Origin: Ruminococcus sp.
Lineage (GTDB): Bacteria > Bacillota > Clostridia > Oscillospirales > Ruminococcaceae
Reading direction: 5' to 3'
Assembly: GCA_021200415.1 (NCBI GenBank)
Contig: JAJQGO010000011.1
Span: forward strand, 1-64,000
Length of the DNA stretch: 64,000 bases
In this document: in pieces, positions 25,448-35,236 of the stretch
How positions within the stretch are numbered: the first letter of the stretch is position 1
Layout of the letters: each line of letters starts with the position of its first letter
Notes under the pieces: model-generated
The model's database searches: none
What the model saw: the letters and a program-made list of their open reading frames with translations, nothing else
What the model was told of the DNA's origin: nothing
Program-made: the position numbers and the translations under genes

Positions 25448-27820
25448 ATGGAACAAACAGTAAAAAATGAAAAAAATTCAGATAATGAAAATGCTTTATA
25501 TACCATTCCAATGAGAGGAATCGTAGCGTTTCCGGATATGGTACTGCATTTTGATGTTGCGAGAAGCAAATCCGTTAAGGCAATTGAAAAGGCACTTGAA
25601 AACAACGAGAAAATTTTCCTTATCACTCAGCGTGACACAAATGTGGACGACCCAAAGACCTCCGAGCTGTTTAAGATTGGCGTAGTGGCTGAAATACGTC
25701 AGGTTTTGAGACTTCCGGATAACATGATGAAGGTTCTTGTGGAGGGAATTTACAGGGCACGTCTTGTCAGCATGACAGACGATGGAGAGGTAAAGAGATC
25801 TGTTGTCAAGCGTATGGCTACATATTCCCGTGCCCGAGAAAAGTATGAGGACGTTGAGGAAGAGGCACTTATTCATTCTGTAAAGAATGAATTTATGAAT
25901 TACGCCCGTCATCTTCCGAAAATGCCGCAGGAATTGATCAATGAGGTTATGACGCAGGAATCGCCTTATAAGCTTTATGAAACAATTACCTTCAACTGCA
26001 ATATCAATTATCACGATAAACAAACCCTTCTTGAGGAATCCCATATTTTAAGAAAGCTCATGTATCTTGTCAACTGCCTTGTTTCGGAAGCAGATGTTCT
26101 GGAGCTTGAGGCTTTCATAAACGAAGAAGCAAGGGACAACATTGATAAAAGCCAGAGGGAATACTTTCTTCGTGAGCAGCTCAAGATAATTCAGGATGAG
26201 CTTGGTGAATCAGGTATATTTTCCGATGAAGATAACTATATTATGAAGATTCTTGAATTGAAAATTGACGACGACAGCCGTCAGATGCTCATTAAGGAGG
26301 CTGAAAAGCTTGGAAAGATTCCGTCCTCATCTCAGGAAGCGTTCGTAATAAAAAATTATCTTGATAGTGTACTCAGCCTTCCGTGGGGAAAATACTCCAA
26401 ATCAAAAATGTCAATTGAAAAGGCTGAGAGTATTCTTGAAAAAGACCACTACGGATTGAAAAAGGTCAAGGAACGCATTCTTGAATTTCTTGCAGTTCAT
26501 ATGCTGAATCCGGACATCAAGGGACAGATAATCTGCCTTGCAGGCCCTCCCGGAGTCGGAAAAACGTCAATTGCGAAATCCATTGCAAAGGCTATGGGAC
26601 GCAAATACGCAAGAATTTCCCTTGGCGGCGTTCGTGATGAAGCCGATATACGCGGTCACAGAAAAACCTATGTCGGAGCAATGCCGGGAAGAGTTATTAC
26701 AGCTCTGCAGCAGGCAGGAACAGCAAATCCGCTTATACTTTTTGACGAGATAGATAAGATGTGCAATGATATTAAGGGAGACCCGTCCTCGGCAATGCTG
26801 GAGGTTCTCGACAGCGAACAGAATAACGCTTTCCGCGACCATTTTATCGAGGTTCCCTTTGATTTAAGCAAGGCTGTTTTTATTACGACTGCCAATAATA
26901 TTTCCGAGATTCCTCAGCCCCTCCTTGACCGTATGGAGGTAATCGAGCTGCCGAGCTATACAGCGGAGGAAAAATTCCATATTGCGAAGAATCATCTTAT
27001 TCCGAAGCAGCTGAAGGAGCATGGGCTTAAAGGAAGTCAGCTGAAAATCGATGACAACGCAATTCATGAGCTTATACAATACTACACGAAGGAGGCAGGC
27101 GTTCGTACACTTGAAAGGAATATAGCCTCCCTGTGCAGAAAGGCGGCTAAGAAGATTGCTGCCGGCGAAGCAAAGAGAGTAACTATAAAAGGCGGAAAGC
27201 TAAAGGATTATCTTGGAATTTACAAGTATATGCCCGACCTTGTTTCAAAGGAAAATCAGGTGGGCGTTGTAAATGGTCTTGCATGGACGTCTGTAGGCGG
27301 AGTTCTTATGCCCCTTGAGGTTCTTGTTCTCAAGGGAACAGGAAAAATTGAGGTCACAGGCTCACTTGGCGATGTAATGAAGGAAAGCGCAAAAATTGCT
27401 GTCAGCTACAGCAGAAGTATTGCCGACCGTTACAACATAAATCCCGAATTTTACAAGGAAAACGATATACACATTCACGCTCCCGAAGGAGCTGTCCAGA
27501 AGGACGGCCCGTCAGCAGGTGTTACAATGGCAACTGCGCTTATATCGGCTCTGTCAGGAATCCCTGTAAGGTCAGATGTGGCTATGACAGGCGAGATAAC
27601 GCTTCACGGAAAGGTTCTTCCCATAGGCGGACTGCGTGAAAAAACTATGGCGGCATACAAATCGGATATAAAAACTGTAATCATACCCTCAGCCAACAAG
27701 CCGGATATTGAAGAGGTTGATGATGTCGTTAAGGAGAAGCTTGAATTTGTCTATGCCGAAAAAATAAGCGACGTTCTGAATGTCGCGCTTGACCAAAGCT
27801 CGTATCATCCTGCTTCATGA
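25448..27820 (+). CDS. lon: ATP-dependent protease Lon (LonA)
   Basis: A 790-aa cytosolic protease with an N-terminal LON substrate domain (about 15-205), then a coiled-coil region. The AAA+ module has Walker [10 protein letters not shown] (about 364-372) and Walker [11 protein letters not shown]. The C-terminal S16 protease domain has the catalytic Ser in [13 protein letters not shown] and the catalytic Lys in [14 protein letters not shown]. Length is standard. It heads lon-ysxC-lysA; the lon-ysxC pairing is also found in Bacillus subtilis. Confidence 0.97.
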   Translation: MEQTVKNEKNSDNENALYTIPMRGIVAFPDMVLHFDVARSKSVKAIEKALENNEKIFLITQRDTNVDDPKTSELFKIGVVAEIRQVLRLPDNMMKVLVEGIYRARLVSMTDDGEVKRSVVKRMATYSRAREKYEDVEEEALIHSVKNEFMNYARHLPKMPQELINEVMTQESPYKLYETITFNCNINYHDKQTLLEESHILRKLMYLVNCLVSEADVLELEAFINEEARDNIDKSQREYFLREQLKIIQDELGESGIFSDEDNYIMKILELKIDDDSRQMLIKEAEKLGKIPSSSQEAFVIKNYLDSVLSLPWGKYSKSKMSIEKAESILEKDHYGLKKVKERILEFLAVHMLNPDIKGQIICLAGPPGVGKTSIAKSIAKAMGRKYARISLGGVRDEADIRGHRKTYVGAMPGRVITALQQAGTANPLILFDEIDKMCNDIKGDPSSAMLEVLDSEQNNAFRDHFIEVPFDLSKAVFITTANNISEIPQPLLDRMEVIELPSYTAEEKFHIAKNHLIPKQLKEHGLKGSQLKIDDNAIHELIQYYTKEAGVRTLERNIASLCRKAAKKIAAGEAKRVTIKGGKLKDYLGIYKYMPDLVSKENQVGVVNGLAWTSVGGVLMPLEVLVLKGTGKIEVTGSLGDVMKESAKIAVSYSRSIADRYNINPEFYKENDIHIHAPEGAVQKDGPSAGVTMATALISALSGIPVRSDVAMTGEITLHGKVLPIGGLREKTMAAYKSDIKTVIIPSANKPDIEEVDDVVKEKLEFVYAEKISDVLNVALDQSSYHPAS

Positions 27821-27856
27821 TAACGGGCAAAAATGACAACGAAAGGGGAGTGCTGT

Positions 27857-28450
27857 ATGAATTACAACAATGCAGAATTCTGTGCCTCATATGGAACTTT
27901 TTCTCAGATACCCTCGCCGGAAAGAATTGAGATTGCCTTTGCGGGACGTTCAAATGTTGGAAAATCCACACTCATAAATAAGCTTTTTAACCGCAAAAAT
28001 CTTGCAAGGGTAAGCTCAGTTCCGGGCAAAACGGCAACAATAAATTTTTACGGACTTGAAAATGTTTACTTTGTTGACCTGCCGGGATACGGATATGCAA
28101 AAGTCGCAAAAACCGAAAAGACACGCTGGTCAAAGCTTATTGAGGGGTATTTGAATTCCGACCGCGACCTCAGACTTGTGTTCATGCTTGTGGATATGAG
28201 ACATGCTCCCACCGAAGATGATATTAACATGATAAATTATCTCATAGATACGGAGCTGCCGTTTGTAATAGTTCTTACAAAGGCTGATAAGCTTAGAAAA
28301 ACTCAGCGTGAAAGCCGCATGGAGGCTTTTAAGGCGGAGATTCCGTATTTTGACGAAATTAACGTAATACCGTTCTCATCTCAGACATTTGAGGGCGTTG
28401 AAGAATTAAGACATATTATTGATGACGTTGCAGCGGAGGACGAAGAATAA
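27857..28450 (+). CDS. engB: Ribosome-biogenesis GTP-binding protein YsxC/EngB
   Basis: A 197-aa GTPase needed for late 50S ribosome assembly. G1 is GRSNVGKST, G3 is DLPGYG, G4 is TKAD and G5 is FSSQT. A frame start at 27833 is in phase, but AAGGGGAG at 27843-27850 serves the ATG at 27857. It lies 36 bp behind lon on the same transcript. Confidence 0.95.
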   Translation: MNYNNAEFCASYGTFSQIPSPERIEIAFAGRSNVGKSTLINKLFNRKNLARVSSVPGKTATINFYGLENVYFVDLPGYGYAKVAKTEKTRWSKLIEGYLNSDRDLRLVFMLVDMRHAPTEDDINMINYLIDTELPFVIVLTKADKLRKTQRESRMEAFKAEIPYFDEINVIPFSSQTFEGVEELRHIIDDVAAEDEE

Positions 28451-28503
28451 TGGCGGCATATCCTTATAGTGCAGCCTAAAAAATCTGAAAGGATGTTGAA
28501 AAT

Positions 28504-29802
28504 ATGTACGTATCTGAAAATCTCGGCACTAATGAAAAGGGACACCTTACTATCGGCGGAATTGATACTGTTTCGCTTGCTGAGGAGTATGGCACGCCTC
28601 TTTATGTAATGGACGAGCAGATGATAAGAAAAAATCTGCGCCGTTTTCATGAAAGTATGCAGAAATATTACGACAACAAGGGGCTTGTTTGTTACGCAAG
28701 CAAGGCATTCTCCTGTCTGGAAATGTGCCGTATTGTCGCAAGCGAGGGCGACGGACTTGACGCTGTATCAATAGGCGAGCTTTACACAGCCGTTAAGGCA
28801 GGATTTCCAATGGAAAAGGTTGGCTTTCATGGCAACAACAAGACGGATGAGGAGCTTAGATATGCTCTTGAATGCGGTGTGGGACATATAATTGTCGATA
28901 ATATCAGCGAGCTGCATCGTCTTGAAGCCATCGCAAAGGAAATGGGAAAGAAGCCGGAAATAATGTTCCGCATAAAGCCGGGCATCGACGCTCATACTCA
29001 TAATTTTGTCAAGACAGGTCAGATTGACAGCAAGTTCGGCTTTGCGCTTGAAACAGGCGAAGCACTTGAAGCTGTCAGGGAGGCAATAGCCTGCGAAAAT
29101 GTTGCCCTTTGCGGACTTCATTGTCATATCGGCTCTCAGATTTTTGATATTGCGCCTTTTGAAGAGGCAGCAAGAGTAATGCTTAAATTTATTGCTGAAA
29201 TAAAAAATGAGCTTAACTTTGAGATAAAGCAGCTTAATCTCGGCGGGGGCTTTGGAATCAAGTATCTCGAAAGTCACGACCCTGCTCCCTTTGAAACATA
29301 TATGGAGAGGGTGTCGAAGGTTGTCAAGAGCTGCTGCGAGGAATACAAAATAGCACAGCCCTTTATCCTCATCGAGCCGGGACGTTCCATAGCAGCTCCT
29401 GCCGGAATCACCCTTTATACAGTTGGCGCACGCAAGGAAATCCCGAATATCAGGACGTATGTATCAATTGACGGTGGTATGTGCGATAATCCGAGATACA
29501 TACTTTACCAGTCCGAATACGAAGCTATCGTTGCAAATAAGGCAAATGAGGAGCGTTCCGAAAGGGTAACAATTGCGGGAAAATGCTGTGAAAGCGGAGA
29601 TCTCATAGGTGAAAATATGCCGCTTCAGCACGCCGAATCAGGAGATATAATTGCCGTATGCGCAACAGGCGCTTATAATTATTCCATGTCATCGAACTAT
29701 AACAGGATTCAGAAGCCGGCAGTTGTATTTGTAAATGAAGGCGAATCGCGAGTGGTAATCAAAAGAGAGTCTCTTGAGGATATTATACGCAACGACCTTT
29801 GA
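28504..29802 (+). CDS. lysA: Diaminopimelate decarboxylase
   Basis: PLP enzyme of 432 aa making L-lysine from meso-diaminopimelate. The PLP Lys is in LVCYASKAFSCLEM (about 60-73). GLHCHIGSQI and LNLGGGFGIKY phosphate-binding segments follow, then EPGRSIAAPAG and KCCESGD with the substrate-site Cys. It ends at a bidirectional terminator shared with the convergent TetR gene. Confidence 0.95.
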   Translation: MYVSENLGTNEKGHLTIGGIDTVSLAEEYGTPLYVMDEQMIRKNLRRFHESMQKYYDNKGLVCYASKAFSCLEMCRIVASEGDGLDAVSIGELYTAVKAGFPMEKVGFHGNNKTDEELRYALECGVGHIIVDNISELHRLEAIAKEMGKKPEIMFRIKPGIDAHTHNFVKTGQIDSKFGFALETGEALEAVREAIACENVALCGLHCHIGSQIFDIAPFEEAARVMLKFIAEIKNELNFEIKQLNLGGGFGIKYLESHDPAPFETYMERVSKVVKSCCEEYKIAQPFILIEPGRSIAAPAGITLYTVGARKEIPNIRTYVSIDGGMCDNPRYILYQSEYEAIVANKANEERSERVTIAGKCCESGDLIGENMPLQHAESGDIIAVCATGAYNYSMSSNYNRIQKPAVVFVNEGESRVVIKRESLEDIIRNDL

Positions 29803-29820
29803 TTAAGACTAAATAATACG

Positions 29821-29856
29821 AAAAAGCCTGCTGACGTCATGTCGGCAGGCGATTTT
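29821..29856. terminator. Bidirectional terminator between lysA and tetR-type gene
   Basis: GCCTGCTGAC (29826-29835) pairs with GTCGGCAGGC (29841-29850; one G-T pair) over a 5-nt loop. T-rich sequence follows on both strands. Confidence 0.8.
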
Positions 29857-30425
29857 CATTTAATCAGATATGTATCCAGATTACGCTTCAGAAGCTCATA
29901 AATCAGCTGAGCAATTTCCTTCGGCGTTTTTGGAATATCATCAATAAGCCATGCGCGTATCAGATAATAACCGCCGCCTCCAAGAAAAACCGAAAGCAAT
30001 TTTTTATCAATTTTGTCGAATGGGAAATTATCCGTTGCCGATGCGTTTGCCTTCAGAAAGGCGGAATTGCAAACATCAATCATATGAACAAAATTCACTT
30101 CGGGATTTGAGCGAATAATAATTTTAGAAATCTCTGCATTATCATAAATATAGGAAAAAAGCTTTTCGAGATACGGCAGAATATCCTCTGCCTTTACAGG
30201 AATAGGCGCGACATTCTGAGCATTTTCAATAAGCTTCTTTTCAATATCCACAAGCAAATCCTGCGGAACATTGTAGTAACGATAAAAGGTGGATCTGTTA
30301 ATTCCCGCTTCACGGCATAGCTCTGTAATACTTATTTTGCTGATGTCCTTATAATTTAGCAGCTTCAGAAGAGCCTCCTTCAGAAGTCTTTTGCTTATAG
30401 AAATCCGCTGATTTTCCTTTTTCAT
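29856..30425 (-). CDS. TetR-family transcriptional regulator
   Basis: A 189-aa regulator. The N-terminal TetR helix-turn-helix (about 8-55) includes DISKISITELCREAGINRSTFYRYY. The C-terminal half resembles the TetR_C domain common in DhaS-like Firmicute regulators (GGGGYYLIRAWLIDDIPKTPKEIAQLI). The ATG at 30425 follows GAGGA; a start at 30446 is also in frame. It is divergent from the TraX-like gene, which may be its target. Confidence 0.85.
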   Translation of the reverse strand: MKKENQRISISKRLLKEALLKLLNYKDISKISITELCREAGINRSTFYRYYNVPQDLLVDIEKKLIENAQNVAPIPVKAEDILPYLEKLFSYIYDNAEISKIIIRSNPEVNFVHMIDVCNSAFLKANASATDNFPFDKIDKKLLSVFLGGGGYYLIRAWLIDDIPKTPKEIAQLIYELLKRNLDTYLIK

Positions 30426-30512
30426 GTGTATTATCCTCGTAAACATTTTGTGAACATTACAACAATTCGGCTTAATTTGACGTATTTACATCATTTTATC
30501 GAAAACTGCCTA

Positions 30513-30541
30513 TTGTTAATGCATCGGGTGTATGATAAAAT
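30513..30541 (+). promoter_or_regulatory. Promoter of the TraX-like gene
   Basis: TTGTTA (30513-30518) and TAAAAT (30536-30541) are spaced by 17 nt. Shortly downstream, GGTGTTGCCTTA (30549-30560) matches one arm of the interspersed repeat family, with no second arm. Confidence 0.5.
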
Positions 30542-30593
30542 AAACGTAGGTGTTGCCTTAATAATAGCGTTTTGTCAAGCGGGAGTCTGAATT

Positions 30594-31292
30594 ATGAAAA
30601 TAGAAACGAGAGGACTTTCTCAAAATCAGCTGAAAATAATCGCGGCAGCGTTAATGCTTGTTGATCATATTGGAGCTGAGCTGCTTCCTCAATATAAAAT
30701 CCTGCGTATAATAGGTCGTCTGTCTTTTCCGCTTTTTGCGTATTTTGTATATGAGGGCTGCAAATACACTCACAGCAAGCCGATATATCTGCTGCGAATA
30801 TGCCTTCTGGGTTTTTTGTGTATGGCTGTATATCTCGTCTATTCGGGCGAATTGTTCGGAAATATACTGATTACCTTTTCTATCTCAATTTGCGTAATCT
30901 ACAGTATTCAATTTTTCAAGGAAAAGCTGAATAGGGGAGAGGGCGAGATACTTGGTCTGACAGCAGCTGTACTGTGCGTTGGTGCAGCATATATCATCTG
31001 TTCCGCATTGAAAATAGATTACGGATTTTATGGAGTCATGCTTCCTGCATTTGCGGAAATATTTGATGGATTCTCAAACCGCAACAAGCATATGCCCTTG
31101 ATAGGCTTCGGAATCGGTCTGTTTCTGATGTCCATGCATCTGGGAGGAAATCAGTATTTCTGCCTCCTTGCGCTGCTGCTTCTTGCGGCATATAACGGCA
31201 AACGGGGAAAGAGGAAAATGAAGTATTTCTTTTATTGGTTTTATCCTGTTCATCTTGCAGCCATCGGCGCAGTTTCAATGCTCATAGAATAA
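30594..31292 (+). CDS. TraX-family membrane protein
   Basis: A 232-aa polytopic membrane protein (about seven hydrophobic segments) opening with LSQNQLKIIAAALMLVDHIG and ending with a YWFYPVHLAAI segment, both typical of the TraX family. F-plasmid TraX acetylates pilin. Chromosomal Firmicute members are related to membrane acyltransferases and have no assigned substrate. No other conjugation gene is nearby, so a plasmid origin is not supported. Confidence 0.8.
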   Translation: MKIETRGLSQNQLKIIAAALMLVDHIGAELLPQYKILRIIGRLSFPLFAYFVYEGCKYTHSKPIYLLRICLLGFLCMAVYLVYSGELFGNILITFSISICVIYSIQFFKEKLNRGEGEILGLTAAVLCVGAAYIICSALKIDYGFYGVMLPAFAEIFDGFSNRNKHMPLIGFGIGLFLMSMHLGGNQYFCLLALLLLAAYNGKRGKRKMKYFFYWFYPVHLAAIGAVSMLIE

Positions 31293-31322
31293 AAAGCTCC
31301 TGAACGAATCAGGAGCTTTTTT
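31291..31322 (+). terminator. Terminator of the TraX-like gene
   Basis: AGCTCCTGA (31295-31303) pairs with TCAGGAGCT (31309-31317) with flanking A and T runs. The symmetry also allows it to stop tRNA-Ser transcription from the other strand. Confidence 0.88.
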
Positions 31323-31336
31323 CTGAAATCCAAATG

Positions 31337-31425
31337 TGGCGGAAGCGGTGGGATTCGAACCCACGAGCCCGTGAAGGCTACCTGATTTCGAGTCAGGCCC
31401 GTTATGACCACTTCGATACGCTTCC
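31337..31425 (-). tRNA. tRNA-Ser (anticodon CGA)
   Basis: The minus strand gives an 89-nt class II tRNA with encoded CCA (31337-31339). The acceptor stem is GGAAGCG/CGCTTCC with discriminator G. A long variable arm and TTCGAATC in the T loop are present. The anticodon loop CTCGAAA has CGA at 31388-31390. It reads UCG codons. Confidence 0.95.
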
Positions 31426-31538
31426 ATAAATTCACAACAGGTATATTATATCATAAGGAAAGAAAAAAATCAAGGGGTTCGGATAAATAAAAATTTTCTA
31501 ACTATTTCATTTTACCACAGGAATTTACAGATTGCCTA

Positions 31539-31567
31539 TTGACTAAAATTAAAAAAAAGACTATAAT
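31539..31567 (+). promoter_or_regulatory. Promoter of glgA
   Basis: TTGACT (31539-31544) and TATAAT (31562-31567) are spaced by 17 nt, 86 nt before the start codon. Confidence 0.7.
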
Positions 31568-31652
31568 AAAAGTGACGGTTTATTGGCGGATTTGTATGGC
31601 TTTGCAGTCTGCTGATGATTGATACCTTCTATTATTTCAAGGAGTTGACATT

Positions 31653-33107
31653 ATGAAAAATATTTTATTTGCAGCTTCGGAATGTGTTCCGTTTATAAAA
31701 ACCGGTGGTCTTGCCGATGTCTGCGGTGCGCTTCCTCAATATCTTGACAAAAACGAATTTGACGTAAGAGTAATCATGCCCTATTATACTTGTATTCCGA
31801 GCAAGTATCGTGACCAGTTCAGATACGTCTGCCATTTTTACATGGACTATGGAATGCGTCCTGTGGGATTCCACGTTGGAATTATGGAATATGAATACAA
31901 CGGCATAAAATTTTACTTTGTTGATAACGAGTATTATTTCAAATGCGACAAGCCCTATACAGGCGATACAAAGTGGGATATTGAAAGATTTACCTTCTTC
32001 TGCAAGGCTGTTCTTGCAATGATGCCTGTTATCGGATTTAAGCCCGATATAATTCACTGCCATGACTGGCAGTCCGCTCTCATACCGGTTTTCCTCCATT
32101 CAACCTATGCTACGCATGATTTTTACTATGGAACGAAAACTATTATGACTATCCACAATCTGAAATTTCAGGGCATCTGGAATATTGATACATTTAAGTA
32201 CAATACGGGACTTCCGGGCTATATGTTCACTCCCGATAAGCTGGAATTCAAAAAGGATGCCAATATGCTCAAGGGCGGTCTTGTCTATGCGGACTATATA
32301 ACGACAGTCAGCGAAACCTATGCCGAGGAAATCAAATATCCCTTCTATGGAGAGGGTCTTGACGGATTGCTTCGGGCACGTTCGTGGTCTTTGAGAGGTA
32401 TTGTCAACGGAATTGATTATAATGTTTTCAATCCGTCAACAGATGATGCAATTTACGCTAAATTCAGCACAAAAAACTTCAAGGCTAAGAAAGCAATAAA
32501 TAAAACGAAGCTTCAGGAGGAGCTTGGTCTGCCTGTAGATGAGAATAAATACATGATTGCCATTATTTCACGTCTTACAGATCAGAAGGGTCTTGACCTT
32601 GTTAATTACGTAATTGAACGTATCGTTGATGAGCATACGCAGTTTGTCGTTATCGGCACAGGCGACCCGAGATATGAAAACCTGTTCAGGCATTATCAGT
32701 GGAAGTATCCTGACAGAGTTTCCGCAAATATTCTCTATTCCGATCCTCTTGCGCATAAGCTTTACGCTGCTGCTGATGCAATGCTCATGCCGTCCCTGTT
32801 TGAACCATGCGGACTTACTCAGCTTATTTCGCTCAGATACGGTACAATTCCGATTGTCCGTGAAACAGGCGGTCTTAAGGATACAGTTGAGCCGTACAAT
32901 GAATTTGCAGGCACAGGCACAGGCTTCTCATTCTCAAATTATAATGCGGGAGATATGCTCAACGTCATCAATTACTCAAAGAAGGTTTATTACGATTACC
33001 GTGATGAATGGGACAAAATGGTTTTGAGAGGCATGGAAAAGGACTTCTCATGGTCAAGCTCCGCAAAGCAGTATGAGGGTATGTATAACTGGCTTATCGG
33101 CAGATAA
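31653..33107 (+). CDS. glgA: Glycogen synthase (ADP-glucose type)
   Basis: GT5 starch/glycogen synthase of 484 aa, transferring glucose from ADP-glucose to glycogen. The N-terminal KTGGLADVCGALP binds ADP-glucose. CHDWQSALIP is present in the middle, and the C-terminal donor region contains PSLFEPCGLTQLISLRYG and RETGGLKDTV. Other glycogen genes (glgB, glgC, glgP) are not in view. The D-LDH-like gene starts 54 bp later on the same strand. Confidence 0.95.
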   Translation: MKNILFAASECVPFIKTGGLADVCGALPQYLDKNEFDVRVIMPYYTCIPSKYRDQFRYVCHFYMDYGMRPVGFHVGIMEYEYNGIKFYFVDNEYYFKCDKPYTGDTKWDIERFTFFCKAVLAMMPVIGFKPDIIHCHDWQSALIPVFLHSTYATHDFYYGTKTIMTIHNLKFQGIWNIDTFKYNTGLPGYMFTPDKLEFKKDANMLKGGLVYADYITTVSETYAEEIKYPFYGEGLDGLLRARSWSLRGIVNGIDYNVFNPSTDDAIYAKFSTKNFKAKKAINKTKLQEELGLPVDENKYMIAIISRLTDQKGLDLVNYVIERIVDEHTQFVVIGTGDPRYENLFRHYQWKYPDRVSANILYSDPLAHKLYAAADAMLMPSLFEPCGLTQLISLRYGTIPIVRETGGLKDTVEPYNEFAGTGTGFSFSNYNAGDMLNVINYSKKVYYDYRDEWDKMVLRGMEKDFSWSSSAKQYEGMYNWLIGR

Positions 33108-33160
33108 TGCATAAACAGCCGCAAAAAGGGGATAATACTCCAAAAGACGGAGGTGTCACA

Positions 33161-34177
33161 ATGAAAAAAGTTGCATTTTTTGATACAAAGCAATATGACC
33201 GTGAATGGTTTGATAAGCTTGATAAATCCTTTGAAATAAAATATTTCGAGGAAAAGCTCAATCCCGAGAACGCCGATTTAGCAGCAGGCTGTGACGGTGC
33301 AGTTGCCTTTGTGAACGATACCATAAACAGCAGAACTATAAAAATTCTTACGGAAAACGGAGTAAATGTTCTCGCCATGCGCTGTGCAGGATATAATAAC
33401 ATCAATTTCAGGGCTGCTCATGAAAACAACCTGAAGGTGCTGCGAGTTCCGGTTTATTCCCCCTATGCGGTTGCCGAGCATACAATGGCTCTTCTTCTGG
33501 CACTCAACAGAAAAATCCATAAGGCATACAACCGGACACGTGACTTCAATTTTTCCCTGAACGGTCTTACAGGATTCGATCTTCACGGCAAGACAATGGG
33601 TGTCATCGGAACAGGCAAAATCGGGCAGATTTTTATAAAGATATGTCAGGGCTTCGGCATGAAGGTTATTGCCTACGACCCTTATCCAATTGAGAATCCG
33701 GATTTTGAATACACCGAACTTGACACGATTTATCGGGAAAGCAACGCTATTTCTCTCCATTGCCCCCTGACGCGCCAGAATCATCATCTTCTGGACAGTG
33801 ACGCATTTATGAAAATGCGCAGCGGCGTGTTTATTATAAACACCTCCAGAGGCGGACTTATTGACAGTGAGGCACTTCTCGACGCCCTGAAAAGCCATAA
33901 GGTTGCAGGCGCGGGTCTTGATGTGTACGAGGAGGAAACGGAGCTGTTTTTTGAGGATCGTTCGGATACTATTGTCGGCGATGATATTCTTGCGAGACTT
34001 GTTTCTCTTCCCAATGTAATATTGACCTCACATCAGGCTTTTCTGACGGAGGAGGCGCTCAAGAACATTGCGGAAATAACGATTGCAAATCTTGAGGATT
34101 ATTTTGCAGGAAGACCCTTGAAAAATGAGGTTTGCTATGACTGCTCCGACGGCGGAGCTACCACCAATTGCAATTAA
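33161..34177 (+). CDS. D-lactate dehydrogenase-like 2-hydroxyacid dehydrogenase
   Basis: A 338-aa NAD-dependent D-2-hydroxyacid dehydrogenase, closest in pattern to fermentative D-LDH (LdhA). The N-terminal half has AMRCAGYNNI with a conserved Arg/Gly region. The NAD site is TMGVIGTGKIGQIFIKI. INTSRGGLIDSEALLDAL and GLDVYEEE (catalytic Glu region) follow, and the catalytic His is in LTSHQAFLTEEAL. The frame opens at 33107, but GGAGGT precedes the ATG at 33161. It would reduce pyruvate to D-lactate and regenerate NAD+. Substrate specificity is not certain. Confidence 0.85.
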   Translation: MKKVAFFDTKQYDREWFDKLDKSFEIKYFEEKLNPENADLAAGCDGAVAFVNDTINSRTIKILTENGVNVLAMRCAGYNNINFRAAHENNLKVLRVPVYSPYAVAEHTMALLLALNRKIHKAYNRTRDFNFSLNGLTGFDLHGKTMGVIGTGKIGQIFIKICQGFGMKVIAYDPYPIENPDFEYTELDTIYRESNAISLHCPLTRQNHHLLDSDAFMKMRSGVFIINTSRGGLIDSEALLDALKSHKVAGAGLDVYEEETELFFEDRSDTIVGDDILARLVSLPNVILTSHQAFLTEEALKNIAEITIANLEDYFAGRPLKNEVCYDCSDGGATTNCN

Positions 34178-34185
34178 AACGTCAC

Positions 34186-34260
34186 GCACAAGGAATGTTT
34201 CACGGATATTCATCTGCCCTGTTTTCCTGTTTCAATGGGCAGACGGAACATTTCTTGTGC
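34186..34260 (+). other. Long imperfect hairpin between D-LDH-like and HAD genes
   Basis: GCACAAGGAATGTT (34186-34199) pairs with AACATTTCTTGTGC (34247-34260), with one mismatch. Nested inside, CTGCCC (34214-34219) pairs with GGGCAG (34237-34242). No T run follows, so it is not a standard terminator. It may be an mRNA stability or processing element. Confidence 0.5.
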
Positions 34261-34284
34261 TGTGTTGTATCAAGGAGGTTTAAA

Positions 34285-34959
34285 ATGCTGAATGGTGCAA
34301 TTTTTGATATGGACGGTCTGATGATTGATACAGAAAAGCTGCTGGTGAAATTCTGGCGGCAGTCGGCAAGAGAGTTCGGCTACAACATGACAGTTCAGAA
34401 TGTTCTTGACATCAGAAGCCTTTCACGAAAATATGCTGTACCGAAGCTGCGTGGAATTTTCGGCGAGCAGTTCGACTTCGAGGGCGTCCGCGCACGCCGT
34501 ATTGAGCTGATGAACGCATATATAGATGAGCATGGCTTTGAGGTTAAAAAGGGACTGTTTGAGCTGCTGAACTACCTGCGCAGTCATTCCTTTAAAATCG
34601 CTGTGGCAACAGCAACTGACCGAAAGCGCACAGAAATGTACTTAAACAGAATTAACGCTCTTGATTATTTTGATGAAATAGTCTGCGGCGATATGGTAAA
34701 AAACGGAAAGCCCGAACCTGATATTTACCTGACGGCAGCCGAAGCGCTCGGACTCAGACCGAATGAATGCGCCGCCCTTGAGGATTCCCCGAACGGCATA
34801 ATATCGGCAAAAAGGGCAGGGTGCAGGGTAATCATGATTCCCGACCTTTCGCAGCCTGATGATAAAATCATGTCCCAACTGGACGCAGTATATGAAAGTC
34901 TTGACAAGGCAGTGGAATTTTTTGAAAAGGATACTGCCCATAAGGAGGCGCTGAAATGA
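34285..34959 (+). CDS. HAD-superfamily phosphatase/beta-phosphoglucomutase-like
   Basis: A 224-aa HAD hydrolase, subfamily I. Motif I is FDMDGLMIDTEK (nucleophile Asp8 and acid/base Asp10). A helical cap follows at about 18-85. Motif II is VATATD, motif III Lys is in NGKPEPDIYL, and motif IV is ALEDSPNGIISAKRAGC. It could be a beta-phosphoglucomutase or a sugar-phosphate phosphatase; the sequence does not decide. GGAGGT precedes the ATG. Its stop overlaps the next start (ATGA). Confidence 0.85.
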   Translation: MLNGAIFDMDGLMIDTEKLLVKFWRQSAREFGYNMTVQNVLDIRSLSRKYAVPKLRGIFGEQFDFEGVRARRIELMNAYIDEHGFEVKKGLFELLNYLRSHSFKIAVATATDRKRTEMYLNRINALDYFDEIVCGDMVKNGKPEPDIYLTAAEALGLRPNECAALEDSPNGIISAKRAGCRVIMIPDLSQPDDKIMSQLDAVYESLDKAVEFFEKDTAHKEALK

Positions 34960-35201
34960 GTGTATCGGAGATATTTGAAATACCGAAGTTTTATTATTTC
35001 GAAAGCGGCAATGACTATTCCGGCAGCAAGGGAGAGTTTGCCTATAAAATCGCAAATGGCGAAAAATTCAAGTGCATGACATGGCACGGCAGACTTTGCT
35101 CAATGAAAGCGGATATTGAAAATGAAGCTGAATTTGAAAAAACGCAGGAGGGCTTCGACGCTATGATAAAATGGCTGGAGGAAAGATATTCCGAGGGATA
35201 A
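34956..35201 (+). CDS. Small conserved-looking protein, function unknown
   Basis: An 81-aa protein with no family that I recognise. It is mixed alpha/beta in appearance and ends in an acidic helix (EGFDAMIKWLEERY). It overlaps the HAD gene by ATGA and has a strong AAGGAGG site, so it is very likely translated. The central FKCMTWHGRLCSMKADIE contains two Cys and a His that could be functional. Translational coupling suggests a role tied to the phosphatase. Confidence 0.7.
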   Translation: MSVSEIFEIPKFYYFESGNDYSGSKGEFAYKIANGEKFKCMTWHGRLCSMKADIENEAEFEKTQEGFDAMIKWLEERYSEG

Positions 35202-35205
35202 AAAT

Positions 35206-35236
35206 AAACCTGTCCGAAATCGGGCAGGTTTTTTGC
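35206..35236. terminator. Bidirectional terminator
   Basis: AACCTGTCCG (35207-35216) pairs with CGGGCAGGTT (35221-35230). T runs on one side and A runs on the other let it end both the HAD gene pair and the convergent polyamine/ABC-F operon. Confidence 0.85.

Noticed and set aside
30594-31292. TraX-like gene as a sign of a conjugative element
   Set aside because: No other conjugation, integrase or attachment features are nearby, and TraX-like proteins are common on Firmicute chromosomes.
31250-31435. Open frame of 61 codons on the minus strand
   Set aside because: It lies across the tRNA-Ser gene and has no ribosome site or family resemblance.
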